Positions 14,701 through 25,156 of a stretch of 64,000 bases of DNA are shown here, one piece after another. This stretch comes from Membranipora membranacea (Eukaryota > Bryozoa > Gymnolaemata > Cheilostomatida > Membraniporidae): contig OU612067.1 of assembly GCA_914767715.1 (NCBI GenBank), positions 18,235,001-18,299,000 on the forward strand. Direction: 5' to 3'. Position 1 is the first letter of the stretch, and each line of letters opens with the position of its first letter. The translations under genes and the position numbers were made by a program. The notes beneath the pieces are model-generated. The model was not told the DNA's origin, ran no database searches, and saw only the letters and a program-made list of their open reading frames with translations.

Positions 14701-17700
14701 TGAGGACTCCAGGTCAGATATAGATCCATCTTTGTTCAATTTGCACATTGCCCTTTCACTAAAGAATCAAATGCAAAATAAATCAAATCACATAAATCTT
14801 TATATATTGGTGTGTACTTTGTAGTTTTTTCACATGTCACAATAAGAGGTGGAATATGTGTCAAAACCAACAAGTAACTGGTCTACAAAGATAAATTACA
14901 ATATGGGTGCAGATCGTATGAGAGCTTGACATGTACCCCCGCACCATTTAACTTTTTGACTGTTCCCCATTTAGTATAAATTGTGATAAACCCTCCTTTG
15001 TTGTTTTGCGTCAACAAAAACATAAAATTTAGGTTGTATGAGTAACCGACACAGATAGACAGTGTTAAGTACATTTCTCGATTGAAAGAAATCAATTGGA
15101 ATGATTGTTAAAAATAAATCTGATCTTATCTGATCTGATAAAAACCAAGTTAGAGTGTGTCTTGTAAACTAGCGTGCCTATGTAGTACACTCAATTCAGA
15201 TCAAAGAAGTAGAGTACAGTCAAACTTACGTGATGAATTCAGCAGGTCTATCAGCTTTATAATTATATAGTGAGAAATAGATGGCTAGATCTTCATTTTT
15301 CTCTGCATTGGACAGATTGTTGAGTTTCATGAACAGATGATGAGAATTTATGGCCTGTGATTTCTGTTCTCTCTGTTCCTTCTTTGTGTGCTGGAATCAG
15401 AAAGGAGACGATGCATCATTTAATGTTTTATGGAGCGTAACGGCAGTAGACAACATGTTTAAAGTGACTTAAAATTCCAAGGGTATGATTATGCTGGTGT
15501 AGCGTATCATCAAATGGTCAATATTTATCTCTACCCTGCTAGAATGACAATTCTTATTTGCATCACTAAAATCATTGTGTTAATTCTTATCTATAACCAT
15601 GACATGTTTCTAACGAGAAGAAGTTCACAGTTTTATAGAGGTATAAACCAATGATTGCGCAGAGCTTTCTCTGATATTCTTGTGTTCCAGTCAGCGATGT
15701 AGATAACAATGAAAGACAATGACTGTTAATGTACAATGTAGGTAACTCGCTGATATAAGTCTGAAGGTTGTACCATGCTAGCTCATTACGAGATATCACC
15801 AATTTGATTGTAGCAATACACAAACCATTGTCAAGTCATGTTACAACACTGAGGTAAATATAATTAGTGATAAGAGAACGGGTTATGAGGCACATTGTAT
15901 ATGGTAAAACGTATATATGTCTGAAAAACTGGTCAAAAAAAGAGAGCTTAGCTTCAAGAAGTGGTGACTAGTGAGTGAGCTGATATCTGTATATAACAGC
16001 CCGCTTTGATGGACGAATCTCTGGCTATGATCTTTTCCAGTGATAGTTCAGCACAAAATTCATACATAGCATAAAGATATACCATATACTCTTCGTATCA
16101 TTTGTATCCAATGACATAGCACGACGTAATGAGTGGACAATAACACATCAAGATAGCAGGTACTCAGCATAAATAAGATGTCAGTTAAGTCAAAATACTA
16201 ATGTCTTAAAAGCCATCGCTGGATACAGTTCATATGTACTTCATAGCTAATATTACGAAAAATACAACGGTATGTATTATATATATATATATATATATGT
16301 ACTTACCTTCACATCATGTATACCGTACAGCTCAACAGGGCTCATACTATCAGGGTCTACCTGCAAGCCATTAACCCTCGGTACCAAGTCTAGTTCAAGC
16401 TTCCTGCAACAAAAAGCCTAAGTCATTCCTGCAACAACCTTGTACAAAATACTTTAACAATGGACACTCATATAGAATGAGTGTCCATTTTAGTTGCATC
16501 TATTATGACTGCAACACATTCAGCAGGAAACCAAACTAAAAAATTTGAATTTAGGTGTAGTAATCTTCTTCACCTATAATTTGTCAGCCTTTTTTTACTT
16601 TTTCTTTCATTCTTATGTTACCAGTTAAGAAGGTCTTGTACTAAAGGATGGCTCTGTTATTTCCAATCTCTACCCATATATTGAGTAATACAGCTGTAGT
16701 TATCATAGTACATACTTGTTTCCCCAGTCTATCTTGTTTGTGATGTCGGAGCGTAGTTGTTCTCTCTCTAACCGAGTGAGGTATGGTGCTGAGAACTGGC
16801 TTCTCAGTTTGAGGAGTTTAAATGTCTCATTTTCTACAGCCAGTACTAGCATCGGATGCTGTAAATAATAAACATAGTAAAAATGAGTGAGAAATACACA
16901 ATGCACTAAAAATTGAGTTGAAATAGAAAATTTCGTATATTTGGTCTTACACTTGCATCGTCTCAGTGACTAGGTTTTTTGCTAGTACAGCGTATATGAA
17001 GTTGATTATGATATATAGCGACGGTGGCAGATATGCCTGCTGTGTTTTTGTATGGATATTTGCAATATATTATTACGCTGATTATGGCTGTAGTCAAATG
17101 TTCAGTGACTTATGCTCAACAAGGAAGTTTTGTAATACAAATAGCACATAATCTGTGAGTGAGCACTCCTCATCAGAAGGGAAGTAAGCTAACTGTGCAG
17201 TCACTAATAATGAGCAGTCAATGCTCACTTAGCAATCTAGTGTACTATAATAGAGAAATGTAGAAGACCACAAATTTCAACTACTGGCTGCTTGAGTCTC
17301 ATGAGACAAACTTTTTTTTCTATTTGGGTTACGATTATCTAAAGAGCATAGCATATCTCTAGTAGTTCAGTGTCAAGCGCAGTGATTTCATTAAAAAAGT
17401 GATTCAACATATCCTAACTTCCTTAATTATTTATCCAAGTCGCTAGCTAATGATGTGTTATTTTTACCAAACTCTTTATACAGGACATCACATGGGGTGC
17501 AGCAGACAACCATCCAATACCATTATATATATATATATATACATATCTGATATCACCCTTTGACATCAGTTGGAGGGAAATACAGAACTAGATATCTGTG
17601 CAGTTATGTGCCTATGTTATAAGACTAAGCACTTCACACAAAGAGACCTAATCGGTAAAACAACCTGTCTATCCTCTCACAAGCCCAAGTGCAAAACTCA

Positions 17701-20700
17701 CATAGATAACTTAGTTTGGTCTGAGTCGGTCGGCGGAGTAAAAAGTGGTGATTATGAGAAGGACTTACTGTTGAGTTGATGAAGCATGCTCTTGTGGCTC
17801 TATTCCACTCTTTGAGAGTCTGTGTCAGCTCATCCACTATTTGTTCATCTTCTCTATCTAACTGTGCATCACTCTCTCGCTGTCGGCTGAAAAATATCAA
17901 TCATTATGAAAATTGTATCAATCATTTACGCCCTACAACCAGAAACTTGTTAAAATGTTAGAAAAATGTTAGCTAGCACTAAGTTTTGGCTAGTTGAGGC
18001 AAAGTAAAGAGGCTGAGCTGAGCTGAGCTGTTGCCTAGCTAGCTTTAGTCTTCTAAAAGAAATAATATCCCAACTGAGATTATTCATGCAGTGTGCATTA
18101 TGGCAGAATTAATCTACAACACTTCCTCGTCTGTGCTATCTTTATAACACAAAAATTTATAAATAAAAGTATCAATTCTTTGCAAAGTTTGCTATTAATG
18201 AGATCGTATTTCATGTATTTATATGAAAAGTATGAACCAACTCGGGATATAGGCGAGTGCTTCACCTGTCAACCATTGCAGCACATGAAGAGTGAAAATT
18301 AAAATCATTCTATATGTAGAGCAAATTACATTATAGGGATGGGAGTTAAATAGAATATAAAGAGCAAGTAAATAATAAATTATATAACTTTTATCCTGGT
18401 ACTTAAGTTAGGATTACACAACTAGGTAGACAGTCAGCCTTACATGATCATTATTATTCACTCATTGATAGTAATGAGTAATTCTTCATGCATTATTTAT
18501 TTATTAGTTGAATCCCTAGACTTAATACATGTAGGTGGTAGGATCACATTCAGATATACCAGTTGATGTTACCAATAATAACATTGATCAATTCATTGAC
18601 TTTTTAATTGTACCATTGGCTACATAAAAATATCTCAGCCTGGTAAGCTGAGACAATCACAGAATAATTTAATGACTTACCCATTAATGATGTGATGACC
18701 AGTAGATGAAGTCTTGATGTGTACATAGGCTGTGGGAAATATTCCCTACAATGATAAAGCAAGTAATGAAGAACAAAAACATAGAAAGTCCTGCTCTCAT
18801 TATATGGGATATGAAAAAATTAAACAGCTATTGAATGACTATTATATTGGTCAGGCTACATTCTCTACTTCTATTAAAATGATTGCCTATTACTAATATG
18901 GTTGTGGGACAACCTGAGCAGTGTGTTCTGGATTGGATTAGGATGATAACTAGTTGTGACATACTTACACACCACTCCCTGTTATTGAATAGATACCCTT
19001 TGTACCAGCCTGCAACAAACAACAATATGCACATTTGATAGCACAGCCAATGGGTCAAGCACAGAGCCACGGAGCTGAAATATTGAACAGTGTGAGCTGC
19101 TCAGCTCAAGATTATATCAGTGACATGGATAAAATACCAACATCTAAGACTCATATGTATCAAGTTCAAACATTGGAGTAAAATGTTAATTACTGTGTCG
19201 CATGTTTTAGATTTTGTAATCAAGAGAGACCACAGAATGTTTATCATCTTTCACCTGGTATTTGAGTGAAGTCAACTCATAGACCGAGATGTCAAAAACG
19301 TAAAGGAAATCCACAAGTTTTCTATGCTAGTCAGCTCACAAAGCTAGTCAGTTCACAAAGCTAGTCAGTTCACAATGCAAGTCAATTCACAATTCTAGTC
19401 AGTTCATAGGAGGAAAAGCATTGTATATAAATGACAGAAGAAGCATTGAGTAGACATACCATTGCATTCCTCTTGAATAACAACTGTGTCACATACTCTT
19501 AGGTTGATGGCATGTAATATATCTCCTCTATCAAAATTACACACAGCTACAATACAAACAATACCACAATAATTGTATGACTGATTATCATTGCACAGAG
19601 GCGAAAAAATCCACAGTACAGTATTGCATTCTGGGGTCTTGGCGCAAACTGACCACACAATTTACGAACTTTTACTTATCTTATCGATTGAGATATTTTC
19701 TTTTCCTACTGTCTTATGAGCTTTTGATATCACAAACCAGTTAATATCAACAGATGTAACACATTGATTGATTGACGTGATCCAATTGGTTTTTGATGCG
19801 AATTATAAATCTCGGCGGCATTGGCTATTATTGCTGCAGCAAAACATATAGGGATTTCGACTGAGACTTGACTATAACTTTCATTCTCTCAGATTATAAG
19901 AGATGTGAATCTGATCAACAGGTACTTAAAAAGCTAATGAGTACATCTTAAACATAACAGAAGCATCTCCTACATCATCGACCATATACAGTCTCATAAG
20001 GTCACTAACATATGACTCATATTGTTCATGTAGATTAGTAGTAACAGATGGGGTTATGTTCGCTGATACAAGTAACAAGAGAATGGCTTCGCAAAGCATT
20101 CCACTTTCACAATCACATTAAATATTATCAATTATCAATAATGGCCTGATATGATAAGCTGCCAATAGGAGTGATTCAAGTTGAGCAGCAGTAGAATATT
20201 GTCATGACTCCTAATCTGAATCGAGTCAGCACTGCCATCATGCTGCCATACACTTATATACAGCTATTAAAGGATGTTGATACAGGTACAAACATTTGAC
20301 AGCACATCCTTTTTCTATAGACCTGAGAAGTAATGAGAGCGCAGTCAACAGTAATAGTCCAGTCTGTAATCACAGTCCTATTTTATTTATTTTTGCTCAG
20401 AGTATAACATAGTCAAGACAGTGGTAGTATCTGTTTACATTTGTGACAACACCCCATACAGCATGACAGCTGCATTACTATCAATCAAGTATTTATAATC
20501 TTTGTTACTATCGTTTGAATGTGATGACTCAAATACTACTCTAGCTGGTGTTTAAAACCTACTGAAATCATATCACTGGATTAACTTCAAAAGCAACAAA
20601 TGGGAGTAATGAGTATGCCATCATCTCAATTCTAATTACAAAAGCAGCACACAAAACGGCAATTAGCCTGCCTTTATCTGTCCAACAAGTTAGATTAGTA

Positions 20701-21434
20701 GCATCTTGATCAGTTATGTGTTGAGGTTAATCACATCTAACAAACAACTTTGAGATTAGGGGTAAGTTTGTAACAGCGATGTATCCATACAGTGATGGGC
20801 ACCCATTTCTTTGCCCAGCCCAGCCACTGGTTCTTTGTCAAAGAAGGAGTGTCACATTGAAATGACTTCTGCTTGCATTGCTGATAAAAATGAACTCTAT
20901 AAGGAAGTTATTTTAGCTGATTGAGATTTTACATCGATAACAAAATCAAATTTCAACATTAATAAGCTACTGATAAGCTAATGCACAGCAGAATGATTAT
21001 ACAAACTGCCTATATGAGAGTTTGTGACAGTGCAGGGTAAGCAAACAACTCAATGCTGTCGACCATAATAGGATTGTTATTTTGGGACCATTTTTGGCAT
21101 ATACTTTAAAGCTCGTAAACCGTTGCTAGTTCTCCGTGAGCGTTTCATTCAAGTCCCACTATTTCTAGGCCCAACTGAAGTATGACGACCCGACCCGTGA
21201 CTGAGGATCTTCTCATGTCTATAAATGTTATTAATTCCCATAGACTTTATAATTATCAAGTCTATGTTAATTTCTTAAAAGATGAAAATGCCATCACCAT
21301 AATGTGCCCAATCACTAGCTAAAATGCCTATGATACTGTGTTACTCAAACCGACACTACATGTCTGCAAAATAATGATACGGCACAAGTCAAAATCTTAC
21401 CAATTCCAATTCCTTTGGAACTCTTTGTCCACAT
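1..21434 (-). CDS. DOCK: DOCK-family (DOCK-A/B type) Rac guanine nucleotide exchange factor, 3' end outside window
   Basis: This gene encodes an SH3-containing DOCK protein (the DOCK1/2/5 or DOCK3/4 branch). Family members activate Rac at the plasma membrane, usually with ELMO, and drive actin remodelling in migration, engulfment and axon guidance. I reconstruct 33 exons on the minus strand from the start codon at 21434 to a partial exon at 1-92. All have GT/AG borders and every junction keeps the frame, giving about 1,237 residues. The order is SH3 (about 9-70), helical linker, DHR-1/C2 (about 425-620), long helical/armadillo-like middle, and the first residues of DHR-2 (HYIYKLRDLN). That matches the family's spacing, in which DHR-2 begins near residue 1,200. 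The catalytic DHR-2 lies beyond the left edge. The absence of any in-frame stop or frameshift argues for a working gene. DOCK-A and DOCK-B cannot be separated by eye. Confidence 0.95.
1636..1740. repeat. 32-bp tandem repeat, about 3.3 copies
   Basis: A 32-base unit containing CTGTAGTGTTCTGTATCTGC starts at 1636, 1668 and 1700, with a partial copy at 1732. Copies differ by one or two bases. It lies in a DOCK intron, about 80 bases from exon 1822-1990. Confidence 0.9.
3342..3407. repeat. Imperfect hairpin in DOCK intron
   Basis: AAACCTCAGCTGATCCTCA at the left pairs with TTGAGGATCCGCTAAGGTTT at the right around an AT-rich loop. A further direct copy of CCTCAGCTGATCCTCAG lies near 3257. A separate pair, CCATAAACATAT (3429) and ATATGTTTATGG (3481), makes another stem next to it. 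These look like remains of a small inverted-repeat element. Confidence 0.55.
3737..3755. repeat. Poly-G tract (19 G)
   Basis: An uninterrupted run of 19 G on the plus strand sits 85 bases from DOCK exon 3840-3932, inside the intron. It is striking in AT-rich surroundings and is transcribed as poly-C in the DOCK pre-mRNA. Confidence 0.95.
5036..5408. repeat. Degenerate ACATGCAT/ATACATGCATAGG repeat
   Basis: About 370 bases made of variants of ACATGCAT, ATACATGCATAGGTGC and TATGCATGTATG, alternating purine and pyrimidine almost throughout. The motif is close to self-complementary, so both strands look alike. It lies in the intron between DOCK exons 4790-4914 and 5485-5651. Confidence 0.85.
5971..6720. 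mobile_element. Foldback (MITE-like) element with about 100-bp inverted termini and an internal hairpin
   Basis: Terminal arms at about 5971-6070 and 6624-6720 are inverted copies: the shared core includes TTAAAGAAATGAGGCCG, GCTAATTTGAT and ACAGGTTATATTTA. Inside them, 6411-6564 is a second long hairpin with about 70-base arms (AGGAAATGC...CCACAGAATGCC against its complement). No transposase reading frame is visible, so it would be non-autonomous. It lies wholly in one DOCK intron. Target-site duplication is not obvious. Confidence 0.8.
8895..13501 (-). CDS. DOCK: DOCK exons 13-18: DHR-1 (C2-like) lipid-binding domain
   Basis: Exons in transcript order are 13373-13501, 12848-12877, 12059-12183, 11392-11554, 10880-10983 and 8895-9057, encoding about residues 385-622. 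Diagnostic strings are KLGFADVIAPG, then RNDFYINLYEAEFEKGNK (compare RNDIYVTL in DOCK1), NVEAKVLVVRNDDGK, FYHCNKPRWNE, HLRIEFRHC, FGFSFLPL and finally LCSTKLTQD. In DOCK1 this domain binds phosphatidylinositol 3,4,5-trisphosphate and brings the protein to the membrane. Exon 14 (12848-12877) is a 30-base micro-exon encoding ten residues (EYSAHYVLLH); it sits between good splice sites and keeps frame, so skipping it would remove ten residues without a frameshift. Confidence 0.93.
10028..10122. repeat. 33-bp tandem repeat, three copies
   Basis: A unit beginning ATGTTCAAACTACTTATAAG and ending in ATGACGG recurs at 10028, 10061 and 10094. It sits in the 1.8 kb DOCK intron 9058-10879, which is otherwise featureless apart from one ACTTACAA-type decoy splice site. 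Confidence 0.95.
13665..17886 (-). CDS. DOCK: DOCK exons 5-12: N-terminal helical linker between SH3 and DHR-1
   Basis: Exons in transcript order are 17769-17886, 16716-16858, 16307-16403, 15230-15390, 14677-14758, 14318-14459, 14047-14143 and 13665-13750. They encode about residues 76-384. Recognisable DOCK landmarks are a helix rich in Glu/Asp (DREDEQIVDELTQTLKEW), the segment LRSDITNKIDWGNK followed by LELDLVPRVNG, the AIYFSLYNY strand, and LYLTAHIYRLGG followed by YKRPYGCA, which corresponds to the conserved LICQIVRVG...RRPFGVA stretch of DOCK1. Every junction keeps frame. This region wraps around ELMO in family complexes. The introns here (roughly 250-880 bp) show no other gene. Confidence 0.92.
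16459..16489. repeat. Perfect 13-bp-arm hairpin
   Basis: AATGGACACTCAT and ATGAGTGTCCATT form a perfect stem around a five-base loop. It lies in a DOCK intron, about 55 bases beyond exon 16307-16403. It is too far from an exon border to be a splice site and has no T-run of its own. Confidence 0.85.
18681..21434 (-). CDS. DOCK: DOCK exons 1-4: start codon and SH3 domain
   Basis: Exons in transcript order are 21401-21434, 19460-19546, 18969-19009 and 18681-18745. Exon 1 holds only eleven codons plus one base (MWTKSSKGIGI), ends in a clean GTAAGA donor, and its phase completes the alanine of the first SH3 strand (AVCNF). The SH3 continues through the typical GWYKGYLF and GIFPTAYVHIK motifs, which match the RT-loop/conserved Trp and the C-terminal strand of DOCK SH3 domains. 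In DOCK1 this SH3 folds back on DHR-2 for autoinhibition and binds ELMO. Exon 1 was chosen because its Met-Trp-Thr-Lys opening, length and phase fit known DOCK N-termini; no other start within 2 kb fits. Intron 1 is 1.85 kb, the longest 5' intron of the gene. Confidence 0.93.
19326..19407. repeat. 17-bp tandem repeat, about five copies
   Basis: The unit AGCTAGTCAGTTCACAA is repeated about five times with rising divergence to the right. It lies in the DOCK intron between exons 18969-19009 and 19460-19546. Confidence 0.9.
19547..21400 (-). other. DOCK intron 1
   Basis: This 1.85 kb stretch between the start-codon exon and the first SH3 exon is AT-rich. I see no further exon, RNA gene or repeat. 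Long 5' introns often carry enhancers, but nothing in the sequence proves one here. Confidence 0.6.
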
Positions 21435-24005
21435 TATATACTCCTAAGTCAGACAAATTATCCACAGAGCTATTTATTATTCAGACGCTGCTCACATCAC
21501 CGCACTAGAAAATGTGAAGATGGTATATAAATGGTAGACAAAAAGGCCTATGTACAACCGTTCATATAAGAGAAAGTATTAGTCAGTGGTATCATTTGGC
21601 CTGTAACAACAATATCGCTGTCTGTAAATGCTGACGATGAAAGTACCAACCAAAGGAACTTTGAAACGTGGAGTATTAACATATCCGCTAGAATCAATTG
21701 AAAGTAAATCCTGTATCTATATGTGCATGGGTGATATATTCTTAGTAAACCTCCTATGTGAGAACAAGCCAATATAATAAAACAGTCCAATAACACTGAG
21801 GGAAGAGCAGTCACTGTAACACTCAATTCAATACTCAATACATACATAGTATTAAATTGACAATTCAAATGCCTGCGGTTTCCTTGCAATAGCAGCTGCC
21901 AGATATGCCTTGACAGAAGCCATTACATTCAACTTTTTGCAAAACCCTGGCGCCAATTGCTTGGATTCCTTACCTACAGACCAATGCCAGCAGAAGCTAG
22001 GGACTATAAAGGTTATGGCAGTTCAACCAAGCTGCTGTAGGTTCCTGCACTTATTTGGTTTTTTTAACACCAGACAAAGGAGTGAACTCCTTGGCCAGAC
22101 AAATCATTAGTACTATTTGTTATCCAGAGTAGTACCACTTGTAAGTTTCTAAGTATTATGTATATATATACATAGTAGTGAGTATAGTTAAGTTAGTATG
22201 TATAGATGAAAATATGACCCTAACAATCTATCCTGTCCACAGGTCTACTGCTAAACTTGGTTCTTTGGCAATATTTGATTGGCTTCCCTTGGGTTTCTGT
22301 CAAAAGGGGCCAGTCAAAAGACAACCAGTACCAGCATTCTCCCTGGTACCAGTGAGAGTGACAGTGAGACCCAGACCAGAGCAATGAACTAAAGGTTTAG
22401 TTCATTCATTGACCAGAGTTATGGAGATGACCTACTAGGTATCTATCTAAATCTTATATAAATAGATAAATAAATTTACATACCATCAATCTCTACATTT
22501 AAGGCATGTTCGATGTGATAGATCTGGGTGGTGGTTGTTGGTAAGTGAATCCTTCCTTGCATCGATGCAGGGTCCTGTGTGCAAGTTCTCTAACTTCACA
22601 AGTAACATTTGGCTTATTGGTTTGCGCATAGAGAGTGAGCAAAGCACGAGGTCAGTCACAGGCTCCACCTACTTCTTGGTTATTGTCATCTTTGATTGGT
22701 CGGTTGAAGTTCATGTAAACAACCAAAACAAAGTTTACTACGCTCGCTGTATTTTTTGTAGCTCTACTCTTTAGGCACATTTGAATCGTAAATAGCGCTC
22801 AGTGCCGCACACATGTGGGATTTTATGCTGGTACTATACTGCACACACTAGCCTATGGAAACACACAAATGCCAACTCTATCTAGGGGATAAAATGAGAG
22901 TCGTAGTTGTCTGAGTGGTGACAAACTAATCACCCAGGAACTCATACTGGTGAGTGATTGTGTCTCAGTAGCTTATATTGAAGTTGATGCACAGATGGCC
23001 ACTTCCAGTTAGCGCAAGTGTGATATGTTTCATGCATGGATGGGCCTACCTGTAGCCAGGGAGAATTCTCCCTGCTCTGCTGTAGTAGCAATGATTATGA
23101 ATGACTGAATTTGTTTCAGTAGTAGTTTGACTTTGTTTCTTCCATTCACAAAATGTGACCATTGGTCCATTGTTACTCACTGAATCATTGTAATTGTATA
23201 ATTGTATTGCTACATAGTTTAGGCAGGGAGGGTGGTATATCCCACCCTCCCTGGTTTAGGTTATTATTATATTGCACAACAATGCAAATGATCTGTTTAA
23301 GCATGTCTACTACTACTGGCTTATCTTGACAAGCTTATCAAGACAGGCTAGTCTTTGGCCTAAGTTGAGTATCAACCACAGCCAGTGTACAAAGTACCAA
23401 GGAGTAAACTGAGGCAAAATAATGCTTGTGAGCCCAGACCAGAGCGTGCCCATGCTGTAACACACAAGGTTTTGTAAGTTATAATAATAATGCTGCATAC
23501 CAGATGCAGAGATTGCAATACATGTCCCCATTCACATCCCTGGTTTAAAAACAAATTTTCTTCTGTTCTTTTTTTAAATTTTTAGGTCTGTTCTTCTCTA
23601 CCCTCTCTGTGAAGGTACTAACTGGTGATTCAGACAGTCCCCATATTGAATAAGTGACTTGAGGGAGTGAATTTATTGGTGATTTTCTTAATATTGCTAT
23701 CACAAATAGATCGACTACATTGGATCTTATTTTGGACATAAAACAGCATCTGATTCAATGAGAAAATTAATCTATTTCGTATTCAGCCACCGTTGATAAT
23801 ATTATAATACCAGACTAGATCGATTCAGATAATTCATATAACATTGGAGAGCACCCATAACCATTATAATATACCCACAACAGCTATAGACTTCTCAATT
23901 CAGGACAGCGTCAGTCAAGGTGAAAGTCAGCACAGAATCATTCGGTGCCAAACTCTGCCTTGATGATTAATTGTCCATGAATCAGAAGTCTGCCTTCTGG
24001 CTGAG
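21435..24005. promoter_or_regulatory. Head-to-head spacer between DOCK and the coiled-coil gene
   Basis: The two start-codon exons point away from each other with 2.6 kb between them. This stretch must therefore hold both 5' untranslated regions and both promoters. I see no convincing TATA box or CpG-rich block. It contains three short GC-rich hairpins (22077-22092, 23057-23074, 23224-23253). Several 60-110-codon open frames here have no splice support and no recognisable similarity, so I do not call them genes. Confidence 0.6.
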
Positions 24006-25156
24006 ATGCCCCCTGTAAGTTACCCGCATACAAAGTTATGTATTAATGACTCAGATTGAAATTGACATACGAATGTGTTTGCTGCTTTTCGATATCTCGA
24101 TTGAAATGAGTTGGCTGTGTGAGAGAAAGCCTGCATTAGCAAGCTTGGTTTGCGGGAGGGAAATGCAAAGCTCTATTAGACAGGCAACTGAGATATGTGT
24201 GTTCTAAATAATGCGCTAAATCTCAGCAACAATGGGATGATAATTAATCCTGGTGTACACTGTGGCATTATGTCCTAGAAAATGCTGAGTTATACATAAT
24301 CATAGACTTACATAATAATACTATTTAGTCTATGTATTAAAAACATGTTATTGTTATAAGGTACATAGCACAGCTGAGATACCTGATTGGGATAAGATCC
24401 TGACTCCGAACACACCACCTCCTATATCCGTACCTATCGCTGCCTGGGTATGCATAGGTATAGGTGCCTACGCATTTGTGATTGCATTGATCCTCATCAT
24501 ACGTCAATGTGTACTGGTAAGTGTTAACTTGCTCAGTAACTTATACTCAGATGAACCATATTAGTAGCTCTCAAGTTAGATTCACATTAATGCACAATCC
24601 AATTATGATGACACTGAATACTTATGGCCAGTAAAACTTTTCTTTTTTTGCAGAGCAAAGGTGTGTGCGGAGAATGTCGTTTTAACTGTTGTGAGGGTTC
24701 ATGTAATCAATGGTGTATTGAGGCATGTCAAGCATCATGTGACTGCAAGTCACCATCCGTCACTGGATGCCTAGACGCTGTGTGCCCACAAAGAAGGGTG
24801 AGGCACTTCATCTCACTTTTATCAGTCATCTTTATAGATTACACTACAATCGGTTGTAAATTACCATGAAGTTCATCCATTGGTTATATTAGAGAATAAA
24901 GGCTTTCAGATCTCATTAAGTTCACTCTCAGTCACCCATCTGTCTTTTGCAATAACTTGTTGTGATATTGTAGAATGTAAATGTGGCTGACATAGTGACA
25001 TGTAGATGCTGTGCTGACCAGTGTGCGTGCTGTGATGATGGATGCTCATGTGGTGATTGTAACTGTAACTTTAACTGTGACTGTGAGAATATCAACTGCC
25101 TGTGCTGTGAATGTAAACTGTCTGGTAATGACAGCCCAGCTGCTGGTCAACAAATG
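24006..25156 (+). CDS. Coiled-coil gene exons 1-4: start, membrane helix and Cys-rich domain
   Basis: Exons are 24006-24014 (ATG CCC CCT then GTAAGT), 24361-24516, 24654-24797 and 24974-25156. The nine-base coding exon 1 is inferred: exon 2 has no Met upstream in frame, and 24006 offers an ATG, the right phase and a consensus donor. Exon 2 gives EIPDWDKILTPNTPPP and then the hydrophobic helix IAAWVCIGIGAYAFVIALIL, ending IIRQC. Exons 3 and 4 hold about 27 cysteines in 109 residues, with motifs such as CRFNCCEGSCNQWC and CRCCADQCACCDDGCSC. Such a cluster next to a membrane helix could be palmitoylated or metal-binding if cytosolic, or disulphide-linked if outside. Three bases after the exon 4 donor the frame meets TAA (25160-25162), so an unspliced transcript would end here as a protein of about 165 residues. 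Confidence 0.72.

Noticed and set aside
21548-21889. 113-codon minus-strand frame upstream of the DOCK start
   Set aside because: It has no similarity, no splice phase linking it to DOCK exon 2, and the short exon 21401-21434 gives a proper DOCK N-terminus instead.
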